Origin: Kaistia terrae
Lineage (GTDB): Bacteria; Pseudomonadota; Alphaproteobacteria; Rhizobiales; Kaistiaceae
Reading direction: 5' to 3'
NCBI RefSeq assembly: GCF_026344005.1
Contig: NZ_JAPKNH010000002.1
Coordinates: 929,261 to 993,260, forward strand
Length of the DNA: 64,000 nucleotides
Part shown: in pieces, positions 51,256 to 60,273 of the stretch
Layout of the letters: each line of letters begins with the position of its first letter
How positions within the stretch are numbered: the first letter of the stretch is position 1
Notes under the pieces: model-generated
Told to the model about the DNA's origin: nothing
Database searches by the model: none
Seen by the model: the letters and a program-made list of their open reading frames with translations, nothing else
Program-made: the position numbers and the translations under genes

Positions 51256-52458
51256 ATGCTATTGGGTCCCTCTACAGTTGCGCTGACGACGGAAGCACGC
51301 CGGGATAGTCCATCCGAGCTCATGAAGGCACCGGGCTCGGCCATCTACGTCATCAATACGCTGTCGCGCGGCGGGGCAGAGCACGGACTGGTGACTCTGC
51401 TCGAGAATGGTTTCCTGCGTCAGTGCAACTTGACCGTCTTCGTTTTCGGTCGAGGCGACGGCGGACTTCGGCAGCGCATCGCGGATCTGGTCGGCGAAGA
51501 GCGGCTTGTTGAGGCCACGCAGGATGCCAGGCTCACCCTCGCGGGAATGATGCGGGGCGCCTTCGCATTGGCCAGGCTGATCCGTCAGGTTCGGCCGGAG
51601 GTGGTCATCCTCTCGCTGAAGCAGGCCAACATCATCGGGCGGGCGGTTCTGATGTTCAATCGCGACGTTCGGTGCGTGGCATTTGAACACATAGCGCGGC
51701 TGGAGCGGCGGCCGTCCGTTCATTTTTACCAGTTCCTCCTGCGAGCGCTCTCCATTCGTGTCGATGAAGTCTGGGCAGACTGTCCGACCACATTGCGGAA
51801 AACGCGGAGCTACTATCCCTGGCCAAGACAGAGGCGGGAGGCGGTCGTGCCGCTCTTCGTTGCGTCACGGGAGGCGGCGAAGTGCAATTACCGGATCACA
51901 GGCCCAATCAAGCTTGTGATGGCCGGCCGCTTTGTCCGCCGTAAGCGCTTCGATGTCGCGATCGATGCGTTGGCACTGCTCAAGTCCCGTGGCGTGGACG
52001 CCCGGTGCACGATCTTCGGCATCGGCCCGGAGGGACCGGCGATGCTCGCCAGGGCGGAGGCTGCGAATGTCGCGGATCGGCTGTGCCTCGCCGGCTTCGT
52101 CGACAAATGGTGGCGCGAGGCGGCCCAGCACGACATCTTTCTGCAGACGAGCGAGGCGGAGGGGTTCTGCCTCGTCGCCGCGGAGGCGATGATGGTCGGC
52201 CTACCCATGATCACCACCGTGGTCGGCGGCCTCAATGACTATTCGGCCCATGACCGGAATGCGGTGCATGTGCCGATCGGGGAGGCGGCGGCACTCGCCG
52301 ATGCGATCGCCGAACTGGTTCCCGACGAGGCGCGCCGCCGCCGCATTGGGACCAGTGCTGCCGAGCAGATGGCCGAACTTTATTCCGCCGAGACGGCCCG
52401 GCGGACATTTCATGAAATCGATACCAGGCTGTTCGCGGCGTCGCCCGTGAAAGGTTGA
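51256..52458 (+). CDS. Glycosyltransferase family 4
   Basis: A GT-B enzyme of about 400 residues. YVINTLSRGGAEHGLVTLLE is the acceptor loop, VMAGRFVRRKRFDVAIDAL opens the donor domain and SEAEGFCLVAAEAMMVGLPM is the E-x7-E region. The start is uncertain: ATG 51256 and ATG 51322 are both possible and neither has a strong ribosome-binding site. It is the last gene of the polysaccharide locus on this side. The 166 bp before it contain no gene. Confidence 0.83.
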   Translation: MLLGPSTVALTTEARRDSPSELMKAPGSAIYVINTLSRGGAEHGLVTLLENGFLRQCNLTVFVFGRGDGGLRQRIADLVGEERLVEATQDARLTLAGMMRGAFALARLIRQVRPEVVILSLKQANIIGRAVLMFNRDVRCVAFEHIARLERRPSVHFYQFLLRALSIRVDEVWADCPTTLRKTRSYYPWPRQRREAVVPLFVASREAAKCNYRITGPIKLVMAGRFVRRKRFDVAIDALALLKSRGVDARCTIFGIGPEGPAMLARAEAANVADRLCLAGFVDKWWREAAQHDIFLQTSEAEGFCLVAAEAMMVGLPMITTVVGGLNDYSAHDRNAVHVPIGEAAALADAIAELVPDEARRRRIGTSAAEQMAELYSAETARRTFHEIDTRLFAASPVKG

Positions 52459-52601
52459 CAAGACCCAGCGATCTCCAGAAGCGGATGCGGAGATCGGGAC
52501 GGCTGGTTGTGGAAGGCGAGCACGGTGGTGTCGAGATCGACCGTCGCGACGGCCGACCTCGGCGATGAGAAGCGTGCGCCCTTCGAACGGTATGGTGTTC
52601 C
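52459..52601. other. Short gap between convergent genes, no gene seen
   Basis: This 143-base gap lies between the last polysaccharide gene and the amidohydrolase gene, whose ends converge. On the minus strand it can be read as short protein-like pieces in two frames (for example NTIPFEGRTLLIAEV), which could be a decayed gene end, but the evidence is weak. CGATCTCC and GGAGATCG (52469-52497) form an inverted repeat that may serve as a terminator. Confidence 0.3.
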
Positions 52602-54122
52602 TCAGCCGCGAGTTGCGAAGGGCGGCACCCAGCGCATCATGCCGACGTCATGGGCGAGCGCCTTCTCGTACATGGCGCGATAATGCGGTAGCAGCCGCGC
52701 CGCATGTTCCTGGATGCGGCCGAAAGTGCTCTCGTGCTCGCGCATCGCCTCGCGGATCTCTGCCTTCAGCGCCGCCTCGTCGACGGTCAGGATCTTGCCG
52801 TCGCGCATGACGATCCGGCCGGCGACCATGGTCATCACCACCGAGGAGCCGTTCTCGGTGTAGACGAGCTGGCGCTTCAGATCGTTCAGCGGCGTGAAGG
52901 CGATGGTGTCGAGGTCGAGCAGGATAAGGTCGGCCTGATAGCCCGGCGCGATCCGCCCGATGCTCTTCGAAAGCCGCATCGACTGGGCGCCGCCGAGCAG
53001 GACGCAATCGAGGATTTCGTCCGCCTTCGGCCATAGCGTCCAGTCGGGCGTCGTGACCTTCTGGATCAGGCCGATCGTCTTGGCCGCCTGCCAGATATTG
53101 GCGCTGTCGTCGACGGCGGCCTCGTCGGTGCCGACCGCGATCGGGATGCCCGCGTCGCGCAGCGCCCGGAAGCGCATGACGCCGGAGCCGATCTTGAGGT
53201 TGGAGATCGGGTTGTGGCCCACGGTGCAGCCTGAATCGGCCATCAGCGCGATGTCGGCATCATCGACCCAGACGGCGTGAATGACGAATTTGCGCTCGTC
53301 CAGGCAGCCGAGATCATGCACGTAGCGGATCAGTGACTTGCCGTGGCGCACATCACCAAGCACGCGCTGCAGCCGGGTTTCCAGAATGTGAATGTTGAAG
53401 GGAAGGTCGTGCGTGCGGGAGAACTCGGTCAGCCCCTGCAGATATTCCGGCGTGACCCGCTGCGGCGCCGAGCACGAGGTCGAGCACATCAGCCGACCAT
53501 CGGCCTGGCGATGCCAGCGGTCGACGAAGTCGCCATAGATCGAAAGCAGTTCGTCACCGCTCTGGATCGGAGCGCGACGCATCGCCTCCTTTTCGGACTC
53601 CGGCAACAGATCGGCGAGGAACGGGAATTTCTCGTATTCGAGGATGTTGGGCTGGTCGATGGCGACCGTCGCGCGGATGCCGGAATCGCGATAGGCATTC
53701 ATGACGCCGTCGATGTTCTCGGGCAGCGGCGCCGGATTGAAGAAGGCGTCGTCATGCACGCTGGTGATGCCGAGCTTCAGCATCTCGATCGCGCCGAGCA
53801 TGGCCCGCAGATAGTAGAGCCGTGCGCTCGCCGGCGTATCGCCCATCGGCGGCACTTCGTAGAGCATGAAGATCTCGAGCGGGAAATCCTCCAGCGCGCC
53901 CTTGAGCAAATTGGCCGGCGAGTGGAGATGCGCATTGATCAGGCCGGGCATCACCAGCTTGCCGGCGCCGTCGACGATCTCGAGATCGGTCAGGTGACTG
54001 ACGTCGAGGTCCGGTCCGACGGCGGAGATTACATTGCCTTCGACGAGGACGTCGGCGCGGGCGTGTTCGGTGCGCGCGTCGTCGAAGGTGAGCACGCGGG
54101 CGTTGCGGATCAGGATGGGCAT
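52602..54122 (-). CDS. Metal-dependent amidohydrolase (cytosine deaminase/AtzA-like)
   Basis: A 506-residue cytoplasmic hydrolase of the amidohydrolase superfamily. Metal ligands are His65 and His67 in NAHLHSP, His245 in NIHILE, His282 in IHAVW and Asp333 in GTDEA. CTVGHNPISNLKIGSG is the segment shared with guanine, 8-oxoguanine and triazine deaminases. It removes or hydrolyses an amine from an unknown ring or guanidine-like compound. It is the last gene of the transporter operon, 33 bp after the permease gene, so it probably acts on the compound brought in. Confidence 0.85.
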   Translation of the reverse strand: MPILIRNARVLTFDDARTEHARADVLVEGNVISAVGPDLDVSHLTDLEIVDGAGKLVMPGLINAHLHSPANLLKGALEDFPLEIFMLYEVPPMGDTPASARLYYLRAMLGAIEMLKLGITSVHDDAFFNPAPLPENIDGVMNAYRDSGIRATVAIDQPNILEYEKFPFLADLLPESEKEAMRRAPIQSGDELLSIYGDFVDRWHRQADGRLMCSTSCSAPQRVTPEYLQGLTEFSRTHDLPFNIHILETRLQRVLGDVRHGKSLIRYVHDLGCLDERKFVIHAVWVDDADIALMADSGCTVGHNPISNLKIGSGVMRFRALRDAGIPIAVGTDEAAVDDSANIWQAAKTIGLIQKVTTPDWTLWPKADEILDCVLLGGAQSMRLSKSIGRIAPGYQADLILLDLDTIAFTPLNDLKRQLVYTENGSSVVMTMVAGRIVMRDGKILTVDEAALKAEIREAMREHESTFGRIQEHAARLLPHYRAMYEKALAHDVGMMRWVPPFATRG

Positions 54123-54155
54123 GTCAGTTCCACGAAGGTGAAAGGGGGACGTCGG

Positions 54156-55034
54156 TCAGGCGCCGAACGACGCGCGAATGCGGGGGTCGAGCGCGTCGCG
54201 CACACCGTCGCCAAGCAGGCTGCAGGCGATGACGAGCAGGCTGAGGCAGAGGCCTGGAATGGCGGCGACGTGCGGGGCGATGAAGATCACCGAGCGCCCC
54301 TCGGCCACCATGATTCCCCACTCCGCGCCGGGAGGCTGGACGCCGAGGCCGAGGAAGCTGAGGCCGGCGGCGGTGATCACCATGCTGCCGACGATCGTCG
54401 TCGCGTAGACGATGGCAGCCGACGCGACGTTGGGCAGCAGTTCGACGAACAGGATGGTGCGCACCGGCGTGCCGACGACACGCAGCGCCTCGACATAGGG
54501 CAGGCTCTTCTGCTCGACGGCCGCCTGGTAGACGACGCGCACATTGTAGGGCAGCAGCACGATGACCAGCGAGATCATCATGTTGCCAACGCCCGACCCG
54601 AGAAAGGCGGCGACCATGATGGCCAGCAGCGCCATCGGGAAGGCGAAGAGAACGTCCATGCCGCGCAGGATCCAACCGCCGGCACGGTCGTACCATGCCG
54701 CCAGCAGCCCGATCGGCAGCGCGATCAGCGCGCCGACGGCAACGGGTATGATGCCGGTGGCCAGCGTCAGCCGCGAGCCCCAGATCAGGCGCGAGAGGAT
54801 ATCGCGGCCCTGATGATCGAGGCCGAGCCAATGGCCGGCAGTGCCGGGAGCGCCGAGCCGCAGCATCGGATCCGCCTCGTTCGGCCCGAAGGGCGCGATG
54901 AGCGGGGCGAAGATCGCCGCGAAGACGAAGATGCCGAGGACGATCAGGCCGAAGAAAGCCCCCTTGTCGGAGGTGATGGCGCTCAACATGCCGAAGCGGG
55001 CCGGCCGCAGGGTGAGGGTGGTGGACTGGGTCAT
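54156..55034 (-). CDS. Oligopeptide-type ABC transporter permease (DppC-like)
   Basis: A 292-residue inner-membrane protein with six predicted helices. GHWLGLDHQGRDILSRLIWG is the DppC/OppC signature before helix 2, and the EALRVVGTPVRTILFVELLP segment is the EAA loop that contacts the ATPases. It overlaps the DppB-like gene by 4 bp. Confidence 0.93.
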   Translation of the reverse strand: MTQSTTLTLRPARFGMLSAITSDKGAFFGLIVLGIFVFAAIFAPLIAPFGPNEADPMLRLGAPGTAGHWLGLDHQGRDILSRLIWGSRLTLATGIIPVAVGALIALPIGLLAAWYDRAGGWILRGMDVLFAFPMALLAIMVAAFLGSGVGNMMISLVIVLLPYNVRVVYQAAVEQKSLPYVEALRVVGTPVRTILFVELLPNVASAAIVYATTIVGSMVITAAGLSFLGLGVQPPGAEWGIMVAEGRSVIFIAPHVAAIPGLCLSLLVIACSLLGDGVRDALDPRIRASFGA

Positions 55035-55978
55035 GTTGCGCGCTTCGGATCGAGGGCCGCGGCGATCAGGTCCGCGATCAGATTGCCGAATACAAAAACG
55101 GCGGCGATGGCGAGGACGGCGCCCTGCACGACAGGGAAATCACGCTGGATGATCGCCTGGTAGAGCTGGAGGCCAATGCCCGGCCAGTTGAAGACGATCT
55201 CGGAAAAGATGGCGCTGCCGAACAGATAGCCGATCTGCAGGCCCGAAATGCCGACATAGGTTGGCAGGACGTTGCGCACCGCCTCGACATAGACGATGCG
55301 GGGCCGGCTGAGGCCGCGCGCCTTGGCGGTCATGATGTAGGGCTGGTTCATCACGTCGATCATCCGGCCGCGCGTGACGCGGGCGACGACGGCGAGCGAC
55401 GAGACCGCGGTTGTCACGGCCGGCAGGACGAGATGACGGAGGAGATCGGGAAGGCCGCCGGGATTGGCCATGTCGTACATGCCGGAGATCGGGAACAGGC
55501 GGAACTGCAGGCCGAAGAGATAGAGCAGCACGATGCCGAGCCAGAACGGCGGCACGCTGGCGAAAACGAGGGTGAGCAGGACGATCATGCGATCGAGTGG
55601 GCTGCGGTGATGGCCGCCGGACAGGGCTGCGAGCAGCAGGCCGAACACCAGCACCAGGGCGAAGCTGGCGCCCATCAGGATCAGCGATGCACCGATCTTG
55701 TCGAGGATGACGGTGAGGACGGGGACGCCCAGTGCGACGGACTGGCCGAGATCGCCGCGCGCCAGATTGCCGAGCCACGTGACGTACTGAACGAGGATGG
55801 GACGATCGAGGCCGAGAATGGCGCGCAGCGCCGCCACCCGTTCCTCGGTCGCATTGTAGCCGAGGATGGTTCGGGCCACGTCGCCGGGCACGAGTTGCAG
55901 GGCAACGAAGACGACGAAGGAAACGCCAAGCAGAACCGGGAGTGTCCCGAAAAGGCGGCGCAGGATCAACTTGGCCAT
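55031..55978 (-). CDS. Oligopeptide-type ABC transporter permease (DppB-like)
   Basis: A 315-residue permease with six predicted helices. It begins LILRRLFGTLPVLLGVSFVV and has LGLDRPILVQYVTWLGN and the EAA loop TAKARGLSRPRIVYVEAVRN. I chose ATG 55978; the longer open frame upstream runs through the gap and the neighbouring gene in another phase. It pairs with the DppC-like protein in the membrane. Confidence 0.93.
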   Translation of the reverse strand: MAKLILRRLFGTLPVLLGVSFVVFVALQLVPGDVARTILGYNATEERVAALRAILGLDRPILVQYVTWLGNLARGDLGQSVALGVPVLTVILDKIGASLILMGASFALVLVFGLLLAALSGGHHRSPLDRMIVLLTLVFASVPPFWLGIVLLYLFGLQFRLFPISGMYDMANPGGLPDLLRHLVLPAVTTAVSSLAVVARVTRGRMIDVMNQPYIMTAKARGLSRPRIVYVEAVRNVLPTYVGISGLQIGYLFGSAIFSEIVFNWPGIGLQLYQAIIQRDFPVVQGAVLAIAAVFVFGNLIADLIAAALDPKRAT

Positions 55979-56020
55979 GAAGTGTCGCTCTCGCATAGAT
56001 CCGGGGATCGGGTCCGGGTG

Positions 56021-56048
56021 CCGCCCGCGCCATTTCGAGCGCGGGCGG
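56021..56048 (-). terminator. Stable hairpin between the binding-protein and permease genes
   Basis: CCGCCCGCGC and GCGCGGGCGG pair over 10 bp around an 8-base loop, 13 bases after the binding-protein stop. In transport operons such hairpins often cause partial termination or protect the upstream mRNA, giving more binding protein than permease. Confidence 0.6.
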
Positions 56049-56061
56049 GTGGCTCGGCGGA

Positions 56062-57693
56062 CTATTCCTTGGTGATCGAGGTGAAGTCGGCCCAATGCTG
56101 CGGCGCCAGGACGAAGCCCTTCACGTTCGGGCGCATGGCATAGACCTGCAGCGGCGTGTAGACCGGGATGAAGGCGACATCGGCCGTCACCGCATCGCGC
56201 AGCTCGTGCAGCTTGGCGACCATGCCTTCCTCGTTCGGCGCGCTCCGGGCCTGTGCCAGGAGTTCGTCCATCTTCGGATTGTCGTAGTAGCCGGAGTTGA
56301 AGCCGTTCGGCGGCGTGGCAGCCTTGGAGACGACGAGGTCGAGCCAGTAGAAGCCGGTCTCGCCCCATGACACCTGCATGCAGCACGAGCCCTCGCGGAT
56401 GCCCTTGGCCATCATGTCCCAATAGGTGCCGTTGTCGAAGGTCTCGATGCTGGCCTTGATGCCGATGCGGGCGAAATCGCGCTGGAGCCATTCAGCGTCG
56501 GCGCGGGTGTTGACGTCGCCGCCGCCGCCCATCGTCCAGTCGAGGCGGGTCTCGAAGCCGTTCGGGTAGCCAGCTTCCGCCAGCAGCTTCTTCGCGCCCT
56601 CGGGATCGAACGGCCAGTCACGATAGTCCGCATCCCATCCGGGACCGCCGAAGTTCAGGATGCCATAGGCCGGAACGGCCGTGCCGCGACGCAGGAACTT
56701 GGTCATGCCCTCGCGGTCGATGGCCATGGCCATCGCCTTGCGGACGCGAACGTCCTGCAGCGGCTTTTCCTTGAAGTTCAGCCAGATCGGATAGATCGTC
56801 GCGACCGGTCCCTTGACGATCGTCAGGCCCTGGGCTTCGAGATAATCGATGGAGTCGGGCGATGGCGTCGCGATCATGTCGACTTCGCCGCTCATCAGCG
56901 CCAGTTCGCGGGTCGAGACTTCCGGGATGCCGCGCAGTATCAGGCGATCGACCTTGGGCGCCCGCTTCGGATCCCAGTAGTTCGGGTTCTTGCTCAGGAC
57001 CGTCTTTTCGCCGACGACCCGCTCGGTCAGCATGAACGGGCCGGTGCCGACCGCGTTCTGGCCGATTCCGTCATTGCCGAACTTCTCGATTGCCGCCGGG
57101 CTGATCATGCGCGGCGTGCCCGAACCGCCGGCAGCGAGTCGGCGCAGGAATTCCGAGTTGGGCTGCTTCAGCTTGATCTCGACGGTGTAGTCGTCAATGA
57201 CCTTATAGCTGTCGAGATCGCCCCAGACCCATTGCAACATCGGTACGGCGCCCGGCTGGAAGTATTTGAACTTCGAGTCGAGCATGCGGTCCATGTTGAA
57301 CTTGGCCGCCGCGGCGTTCCACGGCGTGCCGTCGTGGAATTGCACGCCCTGTCGCAGCTTGAACGTATAGGTCTTGGCGTCGTCGCTGACGGTCCAGGAT
57401 TCGGCAAGCGCCGGTACGATCGGCGGGGTCGAGACCCCTTGCGCCAAAAGGTCTTCGGCGACGAACCCCTCATAGATATGCGACAGCGCCTTGAAGGTGT
57501 TCCAGGTGCCGGAGATATGCGGATCTAGCTTGGCCAGGTCGGCTTCGATGCCGATGGTCAGGACCGTATCGGCGGAAGCACGAGACATCGGCGTAAGGAC
57601 GGTCGCCGCCGTCATCATCGCGCCGATCATGAGGCCGGACAAAGTCCGCCGCATCGTGACGGACGGCTTCAGCAAGGATGAGATCGAACTCAT
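56062..57693 (-). CDS. Periplasmic substrate-binding protein, SBP_bac_5 family (DppA-like)
   Basis: A 543-residue protein with a twin-helix signal region ending near SRASA (about residue 41), then the family-5 binding fold: EADLAKLDPHISGTWNTFK, YTFKLRQGVQFHDGTPW and NAVGTGPFML. These proteins bind peptides, nickel, or other small compounds in the periplasm and hand them to DppB/C. Start ATG 57693 is chosen because the signal peptide begins there. The ligand is not known; the amidohydrolase in the operon suggests a nitrogen-rich compound. Confidence 0.9.
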   Translation of the reverse strand: MSSISSLLKPSVTMRRTLSGLMIGAMMTAATVLTPMSRASADTVLTIGIEADLAKLDPHISGTWNTFKALSHIYEGFVAEDLLAQGVSTPPIVPALAESWTVSDDAKTYTFKLRQGVQFHDGTPWNAAAAKFNMDRMLDSKFKYFQPGAVPMLQWVWGDLDSYKVIDDYTVEIKLKQPNSEFLRRLAAGGSGTPRMISPAAIEKFGNDGIGQNAVGTGPFMLTERVVGEKTVLSKNPNYWDPKRAPKVDRLILRGIPEVSTRELALMSGEVDMIATPSPDSIDYLEAQGLTIVKGPVATIYPIWLNFKEKPLQDVRVRKAMAMAIDREGMTKFLRRGTAVPAYGILNFGGPGWDADYRDWPFDPEGAKKLLAEAGYPNGFETRLDWTMGGGGDVNTRADAEWLQRDFARIGIKASIETFDNGTYWDMMAKGIREGSCCMQVSWGETGFYWLDLVVSKAATPPNGFNSGYYDNPKMDELLAQARSAPNEEGMVAKLHELRDAVTADVAFIPVYTPLQVYAMRPNVKGFVLAPQHWADFTSITKE

Positions 57694-57712
57694 TGATTCT
57701 GCTCCATTCCTA

Positions 57713-58558
57713 TCAGGGGATAACGCTGCTGGTTTCACTGGCCGCAAACCTCGCCCAGTCCGGGGTAGACCCGAGCCGGAGGACGCTGCGGAGCAGATTC
57801 TGGGTGTAGGCATGCTTTGGGGACTGCCAGATCTCGGCAGAGGTGCCGCGCTCGACGACGCTGCCCTTGAGCATCACGATGACCTGCTGCGACATGAACT
57901 CGATGAGCTTCAGGTCGTGGGTCACGAAGAAATAGGTGAGGCCCAGCTCGGCCTGCAGGTCGAGCAGCAGGTTCAGGATCTGCGCCTGCACCGAGACATC
58001 GAGGGCCGAGACCGGCTCGTCGAGGAAGACGAAGCGCGGTTCGAGCGCGAGCGCCCGCGCGATCGCCACGCGCTGGCACTGGCCGCCGCTGATCTCATGC
58101 GGATAGCGCGCCGCCTGGGCCGGATCGAGGCCGCACATTTTCATCAGCCGCGCCATGCGGTCTTCGGCTTCGGACCCGCCGACGCCGTAATTGCGCAGCG
58201 GCCGCTGGATATTCTGGCCGATTGTCCGGCGCGGGTTGAGTGACAGCAGCGGGTCCTGGAACACGACCTGCATGTTTCGGCGGAGCGCAGCGCGTTCCTT
58301 GCCGGCGACTTTCGCGACGTCCTGCCCGTCAAAGGTGACGCTGCCTTCGTCAGGCTCGATCAGTCCGACCAGCATGCGCCCCAGCGTCGACTTGCCGGAC
58401 CCGGATTCGCCGACGCAGCCAAGCGTGGTACCGGGCTCGATGGCGAGATCGATGCCGTCGACGGCCATGTGGCGATGGCGTCCCTGGCCGAACAACCCAC
58501 CATCGCCAGTAGCAAAGCTCTTTTGGAGGCCGCGGGCCTGAAGAAGGGGCGTGCTCAT
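57713..58558 (-). CDS. Oligopeptide-type ABC transporter ATPase (DppF-like)
   Basis: A 281-residue ATPase with Walker A GESGSGKST, Q-loop QVVFQDPLLSLNPRR, signature ISGGQCQRVAIARAL and Walker B FVFLDEPVSALD. The usual signature is SGGQ(R/Q)QR; the Cys here is uncommon but also occurs in the sister ATPase (SGGMCQR). It starts 4 bp inside the DppD-like gene and ends 19 bp before the binding-protein start. It powers transport together with the DppD-like protein. Confidence 0.93.
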   Translation of the reverse strand: MSTPLLQARGLQKSFATGDGGLFGQGRHRHMAVDGIDLAIEPGTTLGCVGESGSGKSTLGRMLVGLIEPDEGSVTFDGQDVAKVAGKERAALRRNMQVVFQDPLLSLNPRRTIGQNIQRPLRNYGVGGSEAEDRMARLMKMCGLDPAQAARYPHEISGGQCQRVAIARALALEPRFVFLDEPVSALDVSVQAQILNLLLDLQAELGLTYFFVTHDLKLIEFMSQQVIVMLKGSVVERGTSAEIWQSPKHAYTQNLLRSVLRLGSTPDWARFAASETSSVIP

Positions 58559-59628
58559 GGCGTGGCCATTCCCGGATCGAGGAGATGGCAGCGGGCGCGG
58601 ACGCCGTCTTCGACGAGACGGAGAATCGGCCGCTGGCTGAGACAGGGTGCGAAGGCGAACCCGCAGCGCGGCGCGAAGCGGCAGCCATCGGCGTCCGGCG
58701 GCACCGGCTCCGGGAAGCCTGGGATAAAGGCGAGCCGGGCGGAGGGATGGTCTGGATCCGGAACCGATTGCAGCAGTGCGCCCGTGTAGGGATGGCGCGG
58801 GGCCGCGAGTACGGTGCCGACATCGCCGGTTTCCTGCACCTCGCCGCCATAGAGAACGACGATCCGGTGCGCGATGGCGCGGATTAGCGCCAAGTCGTGG
58901 CTGACGATCAGGATGGCGAGGCCGAGCTTGCGGTTCAGCTCATGCAGCAGAGCGAGGATCTGCGCCTGCACGGCGACATCGAGCGCGGTGGTCGGTTCGT
59001 CGGCGATCAGCAGGTCGGGTGAGCCGGCGAGCGCCATGGCGATGCAGATGCGCTGGCACATGCCGCCGGAGAGTTGGTGCGGAAAAGCGGCGGCGACCCG
59101 TTCGGGATCGGCAAAGCCCAATTGTTCCAGCAACGATCGGGCCTTGTCGGCGCGCCCCGCCGCATCGAGTTCCGGAGCGCAGGCGCGCAGCGTCACGTCC
59201 ATCTGCTCGCGAATGCGGAAGCTTGGATTGAGGGCAGCGCGTGGCGACTGCGAGATGTAGCCGATGCGGCGGCCACGCAACTTGGCGATCTCCGCCTCGG
59301 GCAATTGCAGCAGGTTGCGGCGGTCGAAGACAATCTGGCCGGCAACGATCCTGCCGGGGGCAGGCACCAGGCCGAGCACCGAGAGCGCCGTGATCGATTT
59401 GCCCGAGCCGGATTCGCCCACCAGCCCAAGGATCTCGCCGCGCCGGACCGACAGGGCGACGTCGTTTACGGCACGCGAGATGCCACGACGCGTCCTGAAG
59501 TCGACGGTCAGTCCGCTGATGTCGAGCAGCCTGTCGTCGGGAGCACCGGACGTAGAAAGCTGGCCCGCCTTAATCTGGTTTTCGGCAGCGGAGCGTGTCG
59601 CGCCTCTGCCACTTGGATCATATGTCAT
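58555..59628 (-). CDS. Oligopeptide-type ABC transporter ATPase (DppD-like)
   Basis: A 357-residue ATPase. Walker A is GESGSGKSI, signature LSGGMCQRICIAMAL, Walker B LLIADEPTTALDV, and the C-terminal oligopeptide-transporter tail has FAPRCGFAFAPC with cysteines that in this family may bind an iron-sulfur cluster. I chose ATG 59628. It is the first gene of the minus-strand operon, so its promoter is in the gap before the integrase. Confidence 0.92.
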   Translation of the reverse strand: MTYDPSGRGATRSAAENQIKAGQLSTSGAPDDRLLDISGLTVDFRTRRGISRAVNDVALSVRRGEILGLVGESGSGKSITALSVLGLVPAPGRIVAGQIVFDRRNLLQLPEAEIAKLRGRRIGYISQSPRAALNPSFRIREQMDVTLRACAPELDAAGRADKARSLLEQLGFADPERVAAAFPHQLSGGMCQRICIAMALAGSPDLLIADEPTTALDVAVQAQILALLHELNRKLGLAILIVSHDLALIRAIAHRIVVLYGGEVQETGDVGTVLAAPRHPYTGALLQSVPDPDHPSARLAFIPGFPEPVPPDADGCRFAPRCGFAFAPCLSQRPILRLVEDGVRARCHLLDPGMATP

Positions 59629-60273
59629 GATCGCCGCAACGTTAGGAAGCGGCACGCCAACCGTTTGAAACCACCGCTTTCGAGGCGGTGACCGCGCTTG
59701 CAATCAACAAAAGCAGAAAGCGTGCCAACTCGACGAGGCACGGCCCGGCGGCGGGTTCGTCGGGGTTTGGCGAAACACACCGCGGCGACCGGAATGAGCG
59801 AGCACGGCGTGGGTTTGCCTAATTTCGCGCCGCAGCCTATTTTTTAGCCGGCGGGCATCCGTCCGGGAGTGCGGGCCATGACGGCGCGTCGCGTCAACGC
59901 GGCGCAGTCGCGATACTTTGGTGCAGACTTACCGCAGAATCTCGTGACGAGACGGTGGGTCGACGCTGGCAGGGGGGGGGGCGAGGCGAGGGGGATCAAT
60001 TCCTGCGAAAATTGTGCGGCGGCCGCAATACGGCAGCGCATGTTTCGCTCAGGGCGCCTCAACAGGCGAGCGCGAAGGAGGTCGATCAGGACTTCGAAGG
60101 CTGAATGGTGCCGGCAGCAGGCAACGTATTGTAATATATATACATTTCATCGCCTATCAGACTAGATCAGACACAGCGGTACGCCTGGACGTTCTTGCTT
60201 CGTTCGGCAGCATGACCTATCACTGAATATCACTCCAGCGCAGAGCGAAGGGTGGATCGGGGGGTGGTCTGAA
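59629..60273. other. Intergenic region between the transporter operon and the integrase
   Basis: This 645-base gap holds the transporter promoter (minus) and the integrase promoter (plus). It contains a run of ten G at 59972-59981 and an AT-rich inverted repeat TGTAATATATATACA at 60130-60144. The left end of the mobile element should lie here, but I see no tRNA gene and no repeat that I could call an attachment site. No convincing gene is present. Confidence 0.5.

Noticed and set aside
53343..55163. 606-codon open frame on the plus strand
   Set aside because: It lies opposite the amidohydrolase and DppC-like genes and has a low-complexity, His/Asp/Arg-rich composition with no domain.
59629..60273. 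tRNA gene or attachment site next to the integrase
   Set aside because: I looked for a cloverleaf and a CCA-type 3' end and for a direct repeat, and found nothing that I could defend. The other end of the element is outside the window.
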